A stretch of 64,000 bases of DNA from JBDSKH01 sp050245915 (GTDB taxonomy: Bacteria > Actinomycetota > Actinomycetes > Actinomycetales > Microbacteriaceae). Position 1 is the stretch's first letter, and the number at the start of each line of letters is the position of its first letter. Of the stretch, positions 23,941 through 33,635 are shown piece after piece. Location of the stretch: positions 1-64,000 of the forward strand of contig JBFWWZ010000008.1 of the NCBI GenBank assembly GCA_050245915.1, read 5' to 3'. A program made the position numbers and the translations under genes. A model generated the notes under the pieces. The model saw only the letters and a list, made by a program, of their open reading frames with translations. It was not told where the DNA came from and made no database searches.

Positions 23941-23946
23941 ACGCTA
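23941..23946 (-). promoter_or_regulatory. -10 box TAGCGT of leaderless marC-like gene
   Basis: TAGCGT on the minus strand, seven bases, then ATG at 23933. Confidence 0.45.
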
Positions 23947-23951
23947 CCGGG

Positions 23952-24377
23952 CTAGCGCCTCGCGCCGCCCATGCCCGGGACCGCGGTGACCTGCCGCATC
24001 CACTCGGCGATCCGGGGCTCGTCGAGCTCGTCGAGCCTCGCGAGCTCGACCCCGCGGGTCGCCTTGCCCATCGCGACCGGGGTGACCGGCGGCACGGGGT
24101 CGAGCACGGTCGCGCCGTTGATGAACATCAGCTTCACGTGCCCGGCGAACGCGCCGGCGCTGAAGCACCAGCCGTCGCCGACGCCGTAATACGCCATGCC
24201 CCATTTCACGGCGCGTTCGAGGCCCGGCAGGGTGCGCGCCGCGAGGTCGTCGATCGCCTGCAGGATGCCGCGCTGCGGTTCGGGCAGCGAGGCGATGTAG
24301 TCGAAGACCGGCTGGTCGCCGACGGCCGCCTTGGCCGCCGAGGCCTTGCCGCCGGCCATGTCGTCGGGGAGGTCCAT
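23952..24377 (-). CDS. DUF1801 family protein
   Basis: A 141-residue cytoplasmic protein of the DUF1801/YdhG family. Seen: the LPEPQRGILQAIDDLAAR helix, the VKWGMAYYGVGDGWCFSAGAF strand region and HVKLMFINGATVLDP, all typical. The fold relates to iron-chaperone frataxin-like YdhG proteins, but the function is unknown. ATG at 24377 is chosen; the upstream in-frame extension from 24413 lacks similarity. It precedes the MarC-like gene on the same strand. Confidence 0.85.
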   Translation of the reverse strand: MDLPDDMAGGKASAAKAAVGDQPVFDYIASLPEPQRGILQAIDDLAARTLPGLERAVKWGMAYYGVGDGWCFSAGAFAGHVKLMFINGATVLDPVPPVTPVAMGKATRGVELARLDELDEPRIAEWMRQVTAVPGMGGARR

Positions 24378-24427
24378 ATCGGCCAGTCTCGACCCGGTAC
24401 CTCTCCGGCACAACGAGGTGTGCCCGG

Positions 24428-24449
24428 CGTAAGGATTCCGTGAGGATCC
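24428..24449 (+). promoter_or_regulatory. Candidate KdpE operator (11-bp tandem repeat)
   Basis: CGTAAGGATTC directly followed by CGTGAGGATCC (9 of 11 identical), one helical turn apart as for OmpR-family regulators. A third partial copy, CGTGAGGCCCC, lies at 24471-24481. The micro-ORF in front of kdpF starts 100 bp downstream. Assignment to KdpE is inferred. Confidence 0.5.
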
Positions 24450-24548
24450 GGCGGCAGACCGTTAGAGGCGCGTGAGGCCCCGCGTCGACCCGCTTCGGAA
24501 GGCGTTCACTGTCGTGTCGGCACCCCCGCCGGCAGGAAAGGAACCCTC

Positions 24549-24632
24549 GTGCTCGACGTCGTCTTCGTCGCCGGCATCCTCGCGCTCGTCGCGGTGATCG
24601 CCCTCGTCGCCAAGGGCCTGGAGCGGCTGTGA
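24549..24632 (+). CDS. Micro-ORF of 27 residues, hydrophobic, upstream of kdpF
   Basis: A GTG-started 27-residue single-helix peptide: [20 protein letters not shown] followed by AKGLERL. AAAGGA lies just upstream at good spacing. Its stop overlaps the kdpF start (GTGA). It is hydrophobic like KdpF but ends in GLERL rather than PERF. The tight coupling and ribosome binding site argue that it is translated. It may be an additional small Kdp subunit or a leader peptide that sets kdp translation; I do not recognise a named family. Confidence 0.7.
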   Translation: MLDVVFVAGILALVAVIALVAKGLERL

Positions 24633-24718
24633 TCGTGTTCAGCATCATCGCGGCCGCGCTCGCCGTGGCGGCGGTCGGCTACCTCGTGCTGGCTCTTGTG
24701 AAGCCGGAGCGGTTCTGA
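24629..24718 (+). CDS. kdpF: Potassium-transporting ATPase small subunit KdpF
   Basis: A 29-residue single-helix protein beginning [20 protein letters not shown] and ending ALVKPERF, the classic KdpF pattern (GYLVxALxxPERF). KdpF stabilises the KdpABC complex in the membrane. The start GTG overlaps the preceding micro-ORF stop, and the stop shares one base with the kdpA ATG (TGATG). Too short for standard gene finders. Confidence 0.9.
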   Translation: MIVFSIIAAALAVAAVGYLVLALVKPERF

Positions 24719-26388
24719 TGACGTTCTGGCTGTTCCTTGCGCAGCTCGCCACCCTCGCCGCGGTGCTGGTCGCCGTCCACCGCCCGCTCGGCGACTACAT
24801 GGCCGCCGTCTACAGCTCGCCGAAAGACCTCCGGGTGGAGCGCGGGTTCTACCGTCTGATCGGCGTGAACCCCGGGTCCGAGCAGAACTGGGGGTCGTAC
24901 GCGCGCTCGGTGCTCGCGTTCTCGGCGCTCGGCATCCTCGTCGTCTACGCGCTGCAGCGCGTACAGGAGGTGCTGCCGTTCTCCCTGGGGCTGCCGGCGA
25001 CCAGCGAGCACCTGGCCTTCAACACCGCGATCTCGTTCGTCACCAACACCAACTGGCAGTCCTACTCGCCGGATGTCACGCTCGGCTACACGGTGCAGCT
25101 CGTCGGCCTGGCCGTCCAGAACTTCGTGTCGGCCGCCGTCGGCATCGCCGTAGCCATCGCCTTGGTCCGGGGGTTCGTGTACCGGTCGTCGGGCACCATC
25201 GGCAACTTCTGGGTGGACCTCACGCGGGGGACTCTCCGCATCCTGCTGCCGTTCTCGGTGATCGCCGCGGTGGTCCTGATCGCCGGCGGGGTGATCCAGA
25301 ACCTGAACGGGTTCCAGGATGTCACCACGATCACGGGCGGGTCCGCCACGATCCCGGGTGGCCCGGTCGCCTCGCAGGAGGCCATCAAACTTCTCGGCAC
25401 CAACGGCGGCGGCTTCTTCAACGCGAACTCCGCCCACCCGTTCGAGAACCCCACCCCGTGGATCAGCCTCTTCGAGGTGTTCCTCTTCCTGGTGATCCCG
25501 TTCTCGCTGCCACGCACGCTCGGCCGGACGCTGGGGGACACCCGGCAGGGCACCGCGATCGCCGCGGCCATGGGCATCCTCTATCTCGCATCGCTGTCGC
25601 TGATGACGTGGGCCGAGGTGGCGGCCGGCGGGACCGCGCCGCAGCTGGCGGGAGCTGCGATGGAGGGGAAGGAGACCCGCTTCGGGATCCTCGGCTCCAC
25701 CATCTACGCGACCTCGACCACGCTCACCTCGACGGGTTCCGTCAACTCGATGCACGACAGCTACACCGCGCTCGGCGGCGGCATGGCGATCGTCAACATG
25801 ATGCTCGGCGAGGTCGCGCCCGGAGGTGTCGGCGCGGGCCTCTACGGCATCCTCGTGATCGCGATCATCGCCGTGTTCATCGCCGGCCTCATGGTCGGGC
25901 GCACCCCCGAGTACCTGGGCAAGAAGATCGGGGCGCGTGAGATCAAGCTCGCGAGCCTGTACATCCTGACGACGCCGACCCTGGTACTGCTCGGGACCGC
26001 GCTCAGCTTCGGGATCCCGGCCGTCCGCGCCGATGTGGAGTCCACGTCGATCTGGAACCCCGGCACCCACGGCCTCAGCGAGGTGCTCTACGCGTTCACC
26101 AGCGCGGCCAACAACAACGGGTCGGCGTTCGCGGGTATCACCGCGAACACCCCGTGGATGAACACGGCCCTCGGCGTCGCCATGATGCTCGGCCGGTTCC
26201 TGCCGATCGTGTTCGTGCTGGCCCTCGCCGGTTCGCTCGCGGCGCAGGACAGGGTGCCCGCGACATCCGGCACGCTGCCGACCCACCGGCCGCAGTTCGT
26301 CGGCCTGCTGATCGGCACCATCCTGCTGGTGTCCGCTCTGACCTACTTCCCGATCCTCGCGCTGGGACCCCTGGCGGAAGGGCTCTGA
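24718..26388 (+). CDS. kdpA: Potassium-transporting ATPase subunit KdpA
   Basis: A 556-residue K+-binding channel-like subunit with four repeated membrane-pore-membrane units. Selectivity-filter-like segments are seen, e.g. [44 protein letters not shown] and [11 protein letters not shown]. Length is normal. It takes up K+ at very low external concentration together with KdpB, C and F. It is coupled to kdpF by a one-base overlap, and kdpB begins 5 bp after its stop. Confidence 0.97.
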   Translation: MTFWLFLAQLATLAAVLVAVHRPLGDYMAAVYSSPKDLRVERGFYRLIGVNPGSEQNWGSYARSVLAFSALGILVVYALQRVQEVLPFSLGLPATSEHLAFNTAISFVTNTNWQSYSPDVTLGYTVQLVGLAVQNFVSAAVGIAVAIALVRGFVYRSSGTIGNFWVDLTRGTLRILLPFSVIAAVVLIAGGVIQNLNGFQDVTTITGGSATIPGGPVASQEAIKLLGTNGGGFFNANSAHPFENPTPWISLFEVFLFLVIPFSLPRTLGRTLGDTRQGTAIAAAMGILYLASLSLMTWAEVAAGGTAPQLAGAAMEGKETRFGILGSTIYATSTTLTSTGSVNSMHDSYTALGGGMAIVNMMLGEVAPGGVGAGLYGILVIAIIAVFIAGLMVGRTPEYLGKKIGAREIKLASLYILTTPTLVLLGTALSFGIPAVRADVESTSIWNPGTHGLSEVLYAFTSAANNNGSAFAGITANTPWMNTALGVAMMLGRFLPIVFVLALAGSLAAQDRVPATSGTLPTHRPQFVGLLIGTILLVSALTYFPILALGPLAEGL

Positions 26389-26393
26389 ACCAC

Positions 26394-28478
26394 ATGACCA
26401 CCATCACCACCCCCCGCTCGAGCGCGTTCTCGCTCGGCCAGCTCGTGGCGGCGCTCCCGGGCGCTCTGCGCAAACTCGACCCGCGGCTCATGTGGCGCAA
26501 CCCCGTGATGCTGCTCGTCGAGGTCGGCGCGATGCTCACGACGGCCGTCGCGATCGCGGAGCCGTTCATCGGCCGGGACGAGTCGCTCGCCCCGTCGTTC
26601 ACCTGGGGCATCGCGATCTGGCTCTGGGTCACCGTGATCTTCGCCACCCTCGCGGAGTCCGTCGCGGAGGGCCGGGGCAAGGCTCAGGCTGCGAGCCTGC
26701 GCAAGACCCGCACCTCCACGATCGCGCATCGGGTCACGGCCTACGACGGGGTGAAGGATCCGTCGGCGGAGAAGGCCGTGCTCGAGGAGGTGTCGTCAGC
26801 GGACCTCCGCGTGGGCGACCGCGTCGTCGTGGCTGCCGGCGACCCGATCCCCGGCGACGGCGACATCGTGTGGGGCATCGCCTCGGTCGACGAGTCCGCG
26901 ATCACGGGCGAGTCCGCACCGGTGATCCGCGAGCACGGCGGCGACCGCAGTGCGGTCACGGGCGGCACCCGGGTGCTGAGCGACCGCATCGTGGTGGCGA
27001 TCACCTCGAAGCCCGGCGAGACCTTCGTCGACCGGATGATCCGCCTCGTCGAGGGCGCCGCCCGCCAGAAGACCCCGAACGAGATCGCGCTCAACATCCT
27101 GCTCGCCGCCCTGTCGATCGTGTTCCTGGTGGTGGTGCTCACACTGAGTTCACCGGCGGAGTACGTCGGCGGTGTCGTGACGGTCACCGTCCTCGTCGCA
27201 TTGCTGGTCACCCTCATCCCGACGACGATCGGCGCATTGCTCAGCGCGATCGGCATCGCGGGCATGGACCGGCTGGTGCAGCACAACGTGCTCGCGATGT
27301 CGGGACGCGCGGTGGAGGCCGCCGGCGACGTCACCACCCTCCTCCTCGACAAGACCGGCACCATCACCTACGGCAACCGCCGCGCGTCCGAGTTCGTCCC
27401 GGTGGGCGGCACGTCCGCCGACGAGCTCACCCAGGCGGCGCGCCTGTCCTCGCTGGCGGACCCGACTCCCGAGGGCACGTCGGTGGTGGAGCTCGCCGGA
27501 GGCGCCGTGCCGACCCCGGCGGGAGCCGACGTCGTGCCGTTCACCGCCCAGACCCGCATGTCGGGGCTCGACCTGACCGACGGCTCATCCGTCCGGAAGG
27601 GCGCCGCGAGCATGGTGACGGACTGGGTCGGGACGATCCCCGAGGGCACGCGGGTCGAACTCGATTCCGCAGTCACCCGGATCTCGCAATCGGGGGGCAC
27701 GCCGCTGGTCGTGGCGACCAGGCCTGCGAAGGGCGACGGTCGCATCCTGGGTGTCATCCACCTCAAGGATGTGGTCAAAGACGGGCTCGTCGAGCGGTTC
27801 GCCGAGTTGCGGGCGATGGGCATCCGCACGGTGATGATCACGGGCGACAACCCGCTGACGGCGGCAGCGATCGCCAAGGAGGCGGGAGTCGACGACTTCC
27901 TCGCCGAGGCGACGCCGGAGGACAAGCTCGAGCTGATCCGTGCCGAGCAGGCCGGGGGAAACCTGGTGGCCATGACGGGTGACGGCACCAACGACGCACC
28001 CGCGCTCGCGCAGGCGGATGTCGGCGTAGCCATGAACACGGGCACCTCCGCCGCGAAGGAGGCCGGCAATATGGTCGATCTCGACTCCGACCCGACGAAG
28101 CTGATCGACATCGTGCGCATCGGCAAGCAACTGCTGATCACCCGCGGGTCGCTGACGACGTTCTCGATCGCCAACGATGTCGCCAAGTACTTCGCGATCA
28201 TCCCCGCGATGTTCGCCGGCGTGTTCCCGGGCCTGCAGGCGCTCAACATCATGCAGCTGCACTCGCCCGCGTCGGCGATCCTCTCGGCCATCGTCTTCAA
28301 CGCGCTGGTGATCGTGTTCCTCATCCCCTTGGCGCTGCGCGGCGTGAAGTACCGCGCCGTCCCGGCGGCGAAGCTGCTCAGCCGCAACCTGGTCGTCTAC
28401 GGCCTCGGCGGTCTGATCGCCCCGTTCATCGGGATCAAGATCATCGACCTGGTCGTCAGCCTGATCTCCGGCTTCTAG
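26394..28478 (+). CDS. kdpB: Potassium-transporting P-type ATPase subunit KdpB
   Basis: A 694-residue type IA P-type ATPase. Seen: actuator TGESAPV, phosphorylation motif [10 protein letters not shown] (Asp near residue 319), nucleotide-binding KGAAS, hinge TGDNPLTA and [23 protein letters not shown]. The Ser-rather-than-Glu context of classical pumps is not needed here: KdpB uses a distinct ion path fed by KdpA. ATG at 26394 follows the kdpA stop by 5 bases. The length is typical. Confidence 0.97.
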   Translation: MTTITTPRSSAFSLGQLVAALPGALRKLDPRLMWRNPVMLLVEVGAMLTTAVAIAEPFIGRDESLAPSFTWGIAIWLWVTVIFATLAESVAEGRGKAQAASLRKTRTSTIAHRVTAYDGVKDPSAEKAVLEEVSSADLRVGDRVVVAAGDPIPGDGDIVWGIASVDESAITGESAPVIREHGGDRSAVTGGTRVLSDRIVVAITSKPGETFVDRMIRLVEGAARQKTPNEIALNILLAALSIVFLVVVLTLSSPAEYVGGVVTVTVLVALLVTLIPTTIGALLSAIGIAGMDRLVQHNVLAMSGRAVEAAGDVTTLLLDKTGTITYGNRRASEFVPVGGTSADELTQAARLSSLADPTPEGTSVVELAGGAVPTPAGADVVPFTAQTRMSGLDLTDGSSVRKGAASMVTDWVGTIPEGTRVELDSAVTRISQSGGTPLVVATRPAKGDGRILGVIHLKDVVKDGLVERFAELRAMGIRTVMITGDNPLTAAAIAKEAGVDDFLAEATPEDKLELIRAEQAGGNLVAMTGDGTNDAPALAQADVGVAMNTGTSAAKEAGNMVDLDSDPTKLIDIVRIGKQLLITRGSLTTFSIANDVAKYFAIIPAMFAGVFPGLQALNIMQLHSPASAILSAIVFNALVIVFLIPLALRGVKYRAVPAAKLLSRNLVVYGLGGLIAPFIGIKIIDLVVSLISGF

Positions 28479-28492
28479 AAAGGTTCCCCACG

Positions 28493-29086
28493 ATGACGTC
28501 ACTCCGGCAGGTGTGGACCGCGCTGCGGGCCCTGCTCATCCTCACCGCGGTGCTCGGCATCGCGTACCCGCTGCTGATCCTGGGTGTCGGGCAGGCGGCG
28601 TTCACCGCGAACGCGAACGGGCAGCCGGTCACCGTCGACGGTCGGGTCGTCGGCTCCGCCATCATCGGCCAGGCGTTCACCGACGCCGACGGCAGCCCGC
28701 TCCCCGAGTGGTTCCAGTCCCGGCCGAGCGCCGCCGGCGACGGGTACGACGGCGGGGCGTCGAGCGGGTCGAACTACGGTCCCGAGAACGACGACCTCAT
28801 CGCGGCGATCCAGGAGCGCCAGGCGTCGATCGCCCGGCTCGACGGCGTGGATGCCGACGAGATCCCCGCCGACGCGGTCACCGCGTCCGCCTCGGGCCTC
28901 GACCCGCACATCAGCCCGGAGTACGCCCTGCTGCAGGTGCCCCGCGTCGCCGCGGCCCGCGGGATCCCCGAGCAGCAGGTGCGCGACCTGGTCGAGTCCG
29001 TGATCCAGGGCCGTGATCTCGGCTACCTCGGCGACCCGACCGTGAACGTGCTCCAGCTGAACGTCGCGCTCGCGCGGCTGGGATGA
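28493..29086 (+). CDS. kdpC: Potassium-transporting ATPase subunit KdpC
   Basis: A 197-residue protein with one N-terminal helix (about residues 8-33) and an extracytoplasmic domain showing QPVTVDGRVVGSAIIGQAF, WFQSRPSAAGDGYDGGASSGSN and DPHISPEYALLQVPRVA, all family hallmarks. It completes the KdpFABC complex and is thought to raise nucleotide or ion affinity. AAAGG lies before the ATG. kdpD follows after 7 bp. Confidence 0.96.
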   Translation: MTSLRQVWTALRALLILTAVLGIAYPLLILGVGQAAFTANANGQPVTVDGRVVGSAIIGQAFTDADGSPLPEWFQSRPSAAGDGYDGGASSGSNYGPENDDLIAAIQERQASIARLDGVDADEIPADAVTASASGLDPHISPEYALLQVPRVAAARGIPEQQVRDLVESVIQGRDLGYLGDPTVNVLQLNVALARLG

Positions 29087-29093
29087 TGGGCGC

Positions 29094-31571
29094 ATGAGGA
29101 GGGGCCGGCTCCGCGTGATGCTCGGAGCCGCGCCCGGCGTCGGCAAGACCTACGCCATGCTCGAGGAGGGCAGGCGGCTCGCCGGCGAGGGCGTCGACGT
29201 GGTGGTCGCCGTGGTGGAGACCCACGGTCGCGCGGCTACGTCCGCGCTCGTGGAGGGACTCGAGGTGGTGCCCCGCTGGACGGTCGCGCACCGCGGGGTC
29301 ACCCTCGAGGAGATGGATCTGAGCGCGGTCATCGCCCGCGCTCCCGCCATCGCCCTGGTCGACGAGCTGGCGCACACCAACGCCCCCGGTTCGGAGCATG
29401 ACAAGCGCTGGCAGGACGTGGATGCGATCCTGGATGCCGGCATCGACGTGATCTCGACGGTCAACATCCAGCACATCGAATCCCTCAACGACGTGGTCAG
29501 GCAGATCACCGGCATCCAGCAGCGGGAGACCATCCCCGACGCGGTGCTCCGCAGCGCGGACCGCATCGAGCTCGTCGACCTCTCGCCTCAGGCGCTGCGC
29601 GACCGGCTCGGGCAGGGGCTCGTCTATCCCGCGACACGGGTGGATGCGGCGCTCAGCAACTACTTCCGGCTCGGCAACCTGACAGCGTTGCGCGAGCTCG
29701 CCCTGCTCTGGCTCGCGGACGAGGTCGATTCCGCGTTGAAGCGATACCGCGCGGAGAAGGGCATCGACGCACCCTGGAACGCCCGCGAGCGGGTCGTCGT
29801 CGCGCTGACCGGAGGCAAGGAGGGCGATACCCTCCTGCGCCGTGGCGCCCGCATCGCATCCCGGTCCTCCGGCGGCGAGCTGTTCGCGGTGCACGTGACC
29901 GCGTCCGACGGGCTGGTGGACGCCGCCCCCGAGATCCTCACGGCGCAGCGGACGCTCACCGAGAGCCTCGGTGGGACCTACCATCAGGTCGTCGGGGAGT
30001 CGATCCCGCGGGCCCTCGTGGAGTTCGCGCGCAGCGTCGATGCGACGCAGCTCGTGATCGGCGCGAGCCGCCGCGGCCGGCTGGCCACCCTGCTCACGGG
30101 TGCGGGCACCTCGGCGACGGTGATCCGGGAATCGGGTGACATCGACGTCCATGTGGTCACTCACGCCGAGGCGGCGTCCCGCGCCCTCCCCGCCCTCGGC
30201 GGGGCGCTCTCCGTGCGCCGGCGGCTGATCGGTTTCGCGCTGGCCGGGGCGGGCATCCCCCTGCTCACCTGGCTGCTTCACTGGTTCCGCAGCGATGAGT
30301 CGATCACCAGCGACGTCCTGGCGTTCCAGCTGTTCGTCGTGATCGTCGCGCTGGTCGGGGGCGTGTGGCCCGCGGTGGTGAGCGCCGTCGCCGCCGGGTT
30401 CCTGCTCGACTTCTTCTTCGTCGACCCGCTGTACACGATCACCATCACCGAGCCCCTGCACCTGCTGGCTCTCATCATCTTCGTGGTCGTCGCGGTGCTG
30501 GTCAGCATCGTCGTGGATCAGGCCGCCCGCCGCTCGCGGTCTGCGGCACGTGCCCGCGCGGAATCCGAGACCCTCGCGAGCATCGCGGGCAGCGTGCTCT
30601 CGGGGCAGGACGCCCTCGATGCCCTGGTCACCCGGCTCCGCGAGGCGTTCGGGATGACGAGCGTCATCCTGCGGTCGCACGGGGTCCCGATCTACCAGGC
30701 GATCGAGGCGAGCCTGGTGCACGACGACGACGTGGAGACGCAGGTCCCGATCGGCGCCGACGCCAGCCTGTATCTGCGGGGGCCGGATCTCGCCTCGTCG
30801 GACCGTCGCATCCTGGGCGCGTTCATCTCGCAGATCGAGACGGCCCTGCAGCAGCGCGAGCTCGCCGCCGAGGCGGAGGTGATGCGTCCGGTCGCCGAGG
30901 CCGACCGGTTGCGGACCGCGCTGCTCGCGGCGGTGGGCCACGACCTCCGGCGCCCGCTGGCTGCCGCGACCGCCGCCGTCACCGCGCTGCGGTCGGCCGA
31001 TGTGACACTGTCGAGCGCGGACCAGGCCGAGCTGCTCGCCGCCGCCGAGGAGAGCCTCGATGCGCTCGCCGAACTCGTGACCAAGCTGCTCGATGCGAGC
31101 CGGCTCCAGGCGGGCGCGCTCGGCGTCTCCCTCGCGCCGGTCTCGCTCGACGAGGTGGTGAGCGTGGCGCTCGAGGAGGTCGCGCTGTCGCCCGGCCAGG
31201 TCCAGCTCGAGCTCGACCCGGCGGTGCCCCCGGTGAACGCCGACGCCGTCCTGCTGCAGCGCGCGATCGTGAACCTGCTGCTCAACGCGGTCGCCTACTC
31301 CCCGGCGGGCTCGGTTCCGGTCATCGCGAGCAGCGTCTTCGGTGACCGTGTGCAGCTGCGCATCATCGACTCGGGTCCCGGCATCCCGCCGGAACGGCGC
31401 GAGGATGTGTTCGTGCCCTTTCAGCGCCTCGGCGACACCGACAACACGACCGGCATCGGGCTCGGGCTCGCGTTGTCGAAAGGCTTCGTGGAGGCGATGG
31501 GCGGCACGCTCGAGGCGGAGGACACCCCGGGCGGCGGGCTCACCATGGTGATCGAGCTGGCGGCGGCATGA
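29094..31571 (+). CDS. kdpD: Sensor histidine kinase KdpD
   Basis: An 825-residue sensor. Order: KdpD N-terminal domain with Walker A GAAPGVGKT (residues 11-19) and VDELAHTNAPGSEHDKRWQDVDAIL; a universal-stress-type domain (about 222-345) with IGASRRGR; four membrane helices (about 370-480); a GAF-like segment; a dimerisation H-box GHDLRRPLAAA (His near 613); and an HATPase domain ending GIGLGLALSKGFVEAMGG. It senses K+ limitation and controls KdpE phosphorylation. The kdpE start overlaps its stop (ATGA). Length is slightly below the usual 850-900. Confidence 0.95.
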   Translation: MRRGRLRVMLGAAPGVGKTYAMLEEGRRLAGEGVDVVVAVVETHGRAATSALVEGLEVVPRWTVAHRGVTLEEMDLSAVIARAPAIALVDELAHTNAPGSEHDKRWQDVDAILDAGIDVISTVNIQHIESLNDVVRQITGIQQRETIPDAVLRSADRIELVDLSPQALRDRLGQGLVYPATRVDAALSNYFRLGNLTALRELALLWLADEVDSALKRYRAEKGIDAPWNARERVVVALTGGKEGDTLLRRGARIASRSSGGELFAVHVTASDGLVDAAPEILTAQRTLTESLGGTYHQVVGESIPRALVEFARSVDATQLVIGASRRGRLATLLTGAGTSATVIRESGDIDVHVVTHAEAASRALPALGGALSVRRRLIGFALAGAGIPLLTWLLHWFRSDESITSDVLAFQLFVVIVALVGGVWPAVVSAVAAGFLLDFFFVDPLYTITITEPLHLLALIIFVVVAVLVSIVVDQAARRSRSAARARAESETLASIAGSVLSGQDALDALVTRLREAFGMTSVILRSHGVPIYQAIEASLVHDDDVETQVPIGADASLYLRGPDLASSDRRILGAFISQIETALQQRELAAEAEVMRPVAEADRLRTALLAAVGHDLRRPLAAATAAVTALRSADVTLSSADQAELLAAAEESLDALAELVTKLLDASRLQAGALGVSLAPVSLDEVVSVALEEVALSPGQVQLELDPAVPPVNADAVLLQRAIVNLLLNAVAYSPAGSVPVIASSVFGDRVQLRIIDSGPGIPPERREDVFVPFQRLGDTDNTTGIGLGLALSKGFVEAMGGTLEAEDTPGGGLTMVIELAAA

Positions 31572-32242
31572 AGATCCTGATCGCCGACGACGACCCGCAG
31601 ATGCTGCGGGCGCTCCGGGTCACCCTTGCGGCGCGGGGGCACGACGTGGTGACCGCCGGCAACGGCCGTGAGGCGCTGGAGGCCGCCACGACATCGCATC
31701 CCGACATCGTCGTCCTCGACCTCGGCATGCCGGAGCTGACCGGGATCGAGGTGATCGAGTCGATCCGCGGCTGGTCCCAGGTCCCGATCCTGGTGGTGTC
31801 CGGGCGCAGCGACACCGCGGACAAGGTCGACGCCCTCGACGCCGGTGCTGACGACTATGTGACCAAGCCGTTCTCCGCCGACGAGCTGCTGGCTCGCATC
31901 CGGGCCCTGTCGCGACGGCTCGTGGCATCGGCCGATGACGAGCCCGTGGTCAGGTTCGGCGACGTGGTCGTCGACCTGCCGACTCGCGTGGTGACCCGGG
32001 CCGGCGAGCCCGTTCGACTGACGCCGACGGAGTGGCGGATGCTCGAGATGCTGATCCACCACAAAGACAAGCTGGTGACCCGCGACGCGATGCTGACCGA
32101 GGTGTGGGGCCCGCAGTACACCCACGACACCGGGTATCTGCGGCTCTACATCTCCCAGCTCCGCAAGAAGCTCGAACCGGAGCCGTCGAAGCCGCGCTAC
32201 TTCATCACGGAACCGGGCATCGGCTACCGGTTCGCGGGGTAG
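31568..32242 (+). CDS. kdpE: Response regulator KdpE
   Basis: A 224-residue OmpR-type regulator. The receiver domain has acidic pair ADDDP (residues 6-10), phosphoacceptor Asp51 in VVLDLGMPE, Thr/Ser in VVSGRS and Lys in TKPFSADE. The C-terminal winged helix contains LTPTEWRMLEMLIHHKDKLVTRD and the RLYISQLRKKLEPEP recognition region. It should activate the kdpFABC promoter, where an 11-bp tandem repeat is seen. Start overlaps kdpD. Confidence 0.96.
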   Translation: MKILIADDDPQMLRALRVTLAARGHDVVTAGNGREALEAATTSHPDIVVLDLGMPELTGIEVIESIRGWSQVPILVVSGRSDTADKVDALDAGADDYVTKPFSADELLARIRALSRRLVASADDEPVVRFGDVVVDLPTRVVTRAGEPVRLTPTEWRMLEMLIHHKDKLVTRDAMLTEVWGPQYTHDTGYLRLYISQLRKKLEPEPSKPRYFITEPGIGYRFAG

Positions 32243-32249
32243 GGGGATC

Positions 32250-33185
32250 GTGCTGCACGTCCGCGTCATCGCGCCCTCGGCTACGACCGACCGGGTGCTC
32301 GCCCGCCTCGGATCCGATCCCGCTGTCGCGAACGTCGCCGTCGTCCGTCGGGCGGCCCCCGACGGGTCGGCGGACCTGATCCTGTTCGACATCGCGCGCG
32401 AGGCGGCCAATCCCGTGCTGGATGCGTTGCACGGGCTGGGGGTCGTGGAGGAGGGATCGATCTCGCTCAGCGAGCCGTCGGCCGTGATCGGGCGCGCCGG
32501 TGAGCGCGCCGAGAGGTCCGCGCCCGGTCACCCCTCGGACGGAGTGGTCTGGCACGGCATCGAGGAGCGCGCCCGTGACGACTCCCGGATGTCGTGGTCG
32601 TTTCTCGTCTTCCTCGTCCTCGCGACGCTCATCGCCGGCGTCGGCCGGTACCTCGACCAGCCCATCCTGATCATCGGCGCGATGGTGGTCGGGCCGGAGT
32701 TCGCGCCCCTCTCGGCGATCTGCGTGGCACTGGTGCGGCGGCGGCCACGGATCATCGGCCCGGCGGCCGTGACCCTGTTCGGCGGTTTCGCGATCGCGAT
32801 CTCGGTCGCCCTGATCCTGTGGTTCCTCGCCTCGCTCACCGGGGCCATCGATCCGCAGCTCGCGACGACGGGCGATCAGACCGAGTTCATCGTCAACCCC
32901 GACGGCTGGTCGTTCGCCATCGCGCTTCTGGCGGGCGTCGCCGGGATCCTGTCGATGACCTCGGCCAAGTCGTCCGCGCTGGTGGGGGTCTTCATCTCGA
33001 TCACCACCGTTCCGGCCGCCGCGACGATCGCCCTCACGATCGCGGTCGGCGCCTGGGATGAGGCGGGGGCGTCGGCGATCCAGCTCGGTCTCAACCTGCT
33101 CGGCCTGCTGATCGCCGGGGTGGCGACCCTCGCGGTGCAGCTCGCCATCGGCCGCCTCCGTCGCGGGGGCGCGCGGCGGGTCTAG
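32250..33185 (+). CDS. DUF389 family membrane protein
   Basis: A 311-residue protein. The N-terminal soluble part (about 1-95) resembles an ACT-like regulatory fold, and the C-terminal part has about six helices with the family signature [30 protein letters not shown]. The molecular function of DUF389 is not established. The GTG start lies 7 bp after kdpE, so it is likely expressed with the kdp operon and may contribute to ion homeostasis (inference only). It ends in a 4-base convergent overlap with the HxlR gene. Confidence 0.88.
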   Translation: MLHVRVIAPSATTDRVLARLGSDPAVANVAVVRRAAPDGSADLILFDIAREAANPVLDALHGLGVVEEGSISLSEPSAVIGRAGERAERSAPGHPSDGVVWHGIEERARDDSRMSWSFLVFLVLATLIAGVGRYLDQPILIIGAMVVGPEFAPLSAICVALVRRRPRIIGPAAVTLFGGFAIAISVALILWFLASLTGAIDPQLATTGDQTEFIVNPDGWSFAIALLAGVAGILSMTSAKSSALVGVFISITTVPAAATIALTIAVGAWDEAGASAIQLGLNLLGLLIAGVATLAVQLAIGRLRRGGARRV

Positions 33186-33544
33186 GCGTACGCCCGGTTG
33201 CGCTCCACGACCTCGGACATGTTCGCGACCGCCCACTCCTCGAGCGCGCGCAACGGCACCTGCAGAGACCGGCCGAGCGTGGTGAGCTCGTACTCGACGC
33301 GCGGCGGCACCTCGGGGTAGACGGTGCGCGTGATGAGGCCGTCGCGCTCGAGGGAGCGCAGCGTCTGGGTCAGCATCTTCTGCGAGATCCCGTCGACGCG
33401 GGCGGCGAGCGCCGAGAAGCGCTGCGGTCCGTCGTCGAGGGCGCCGACGATCAGCACCGTCCAGCGGTCGCCGATGCGATCCAGGAGGCGCCGCGACGGG
33501 CAGTCCGCCGCGTACGGGTCCCAGCCATCGATGCTCACCGTCAC
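33182..33544 (-). CDS. HxlR family transcriptional regulator
   Basis: A 120-residue winged-helix protein of the HxlR/YodB family. Seen: [22 protein letters not shown] with a conserved Cys at residue 15, the redox-sensing position in YodB/HypR relatives; [30 protein letters not shown] as the DNA-binding region; and [13 protein letters not shown] as the wing. Start GTG at 33544 with AAGGA upstream. It is divergent from an NAD(P)-binding protein, the usual target arrangement for these quinone/electrophile sensors. Confidence 0.9.
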   Translation of the reverse strand: MTVSIDGWDPYAADCPSRRLLDRIGDRWTVLIVGALDDGPQRFSALAARVDGISQKMLTQTLRSLERDGLITRTVYPEVPPRVEYELTTLGRSLQVPLRALEEWAVANMSEVVERNRAYA

Positions 33545-33635
33545 GTGCGTTCCTTACCTCGAAGTGCCTACTTCCGCATGCGCGGGATGCCGCATACGGT
33601 GGATGGGTTACCAAAAGAGAGTAAAGGAAAGAGAC

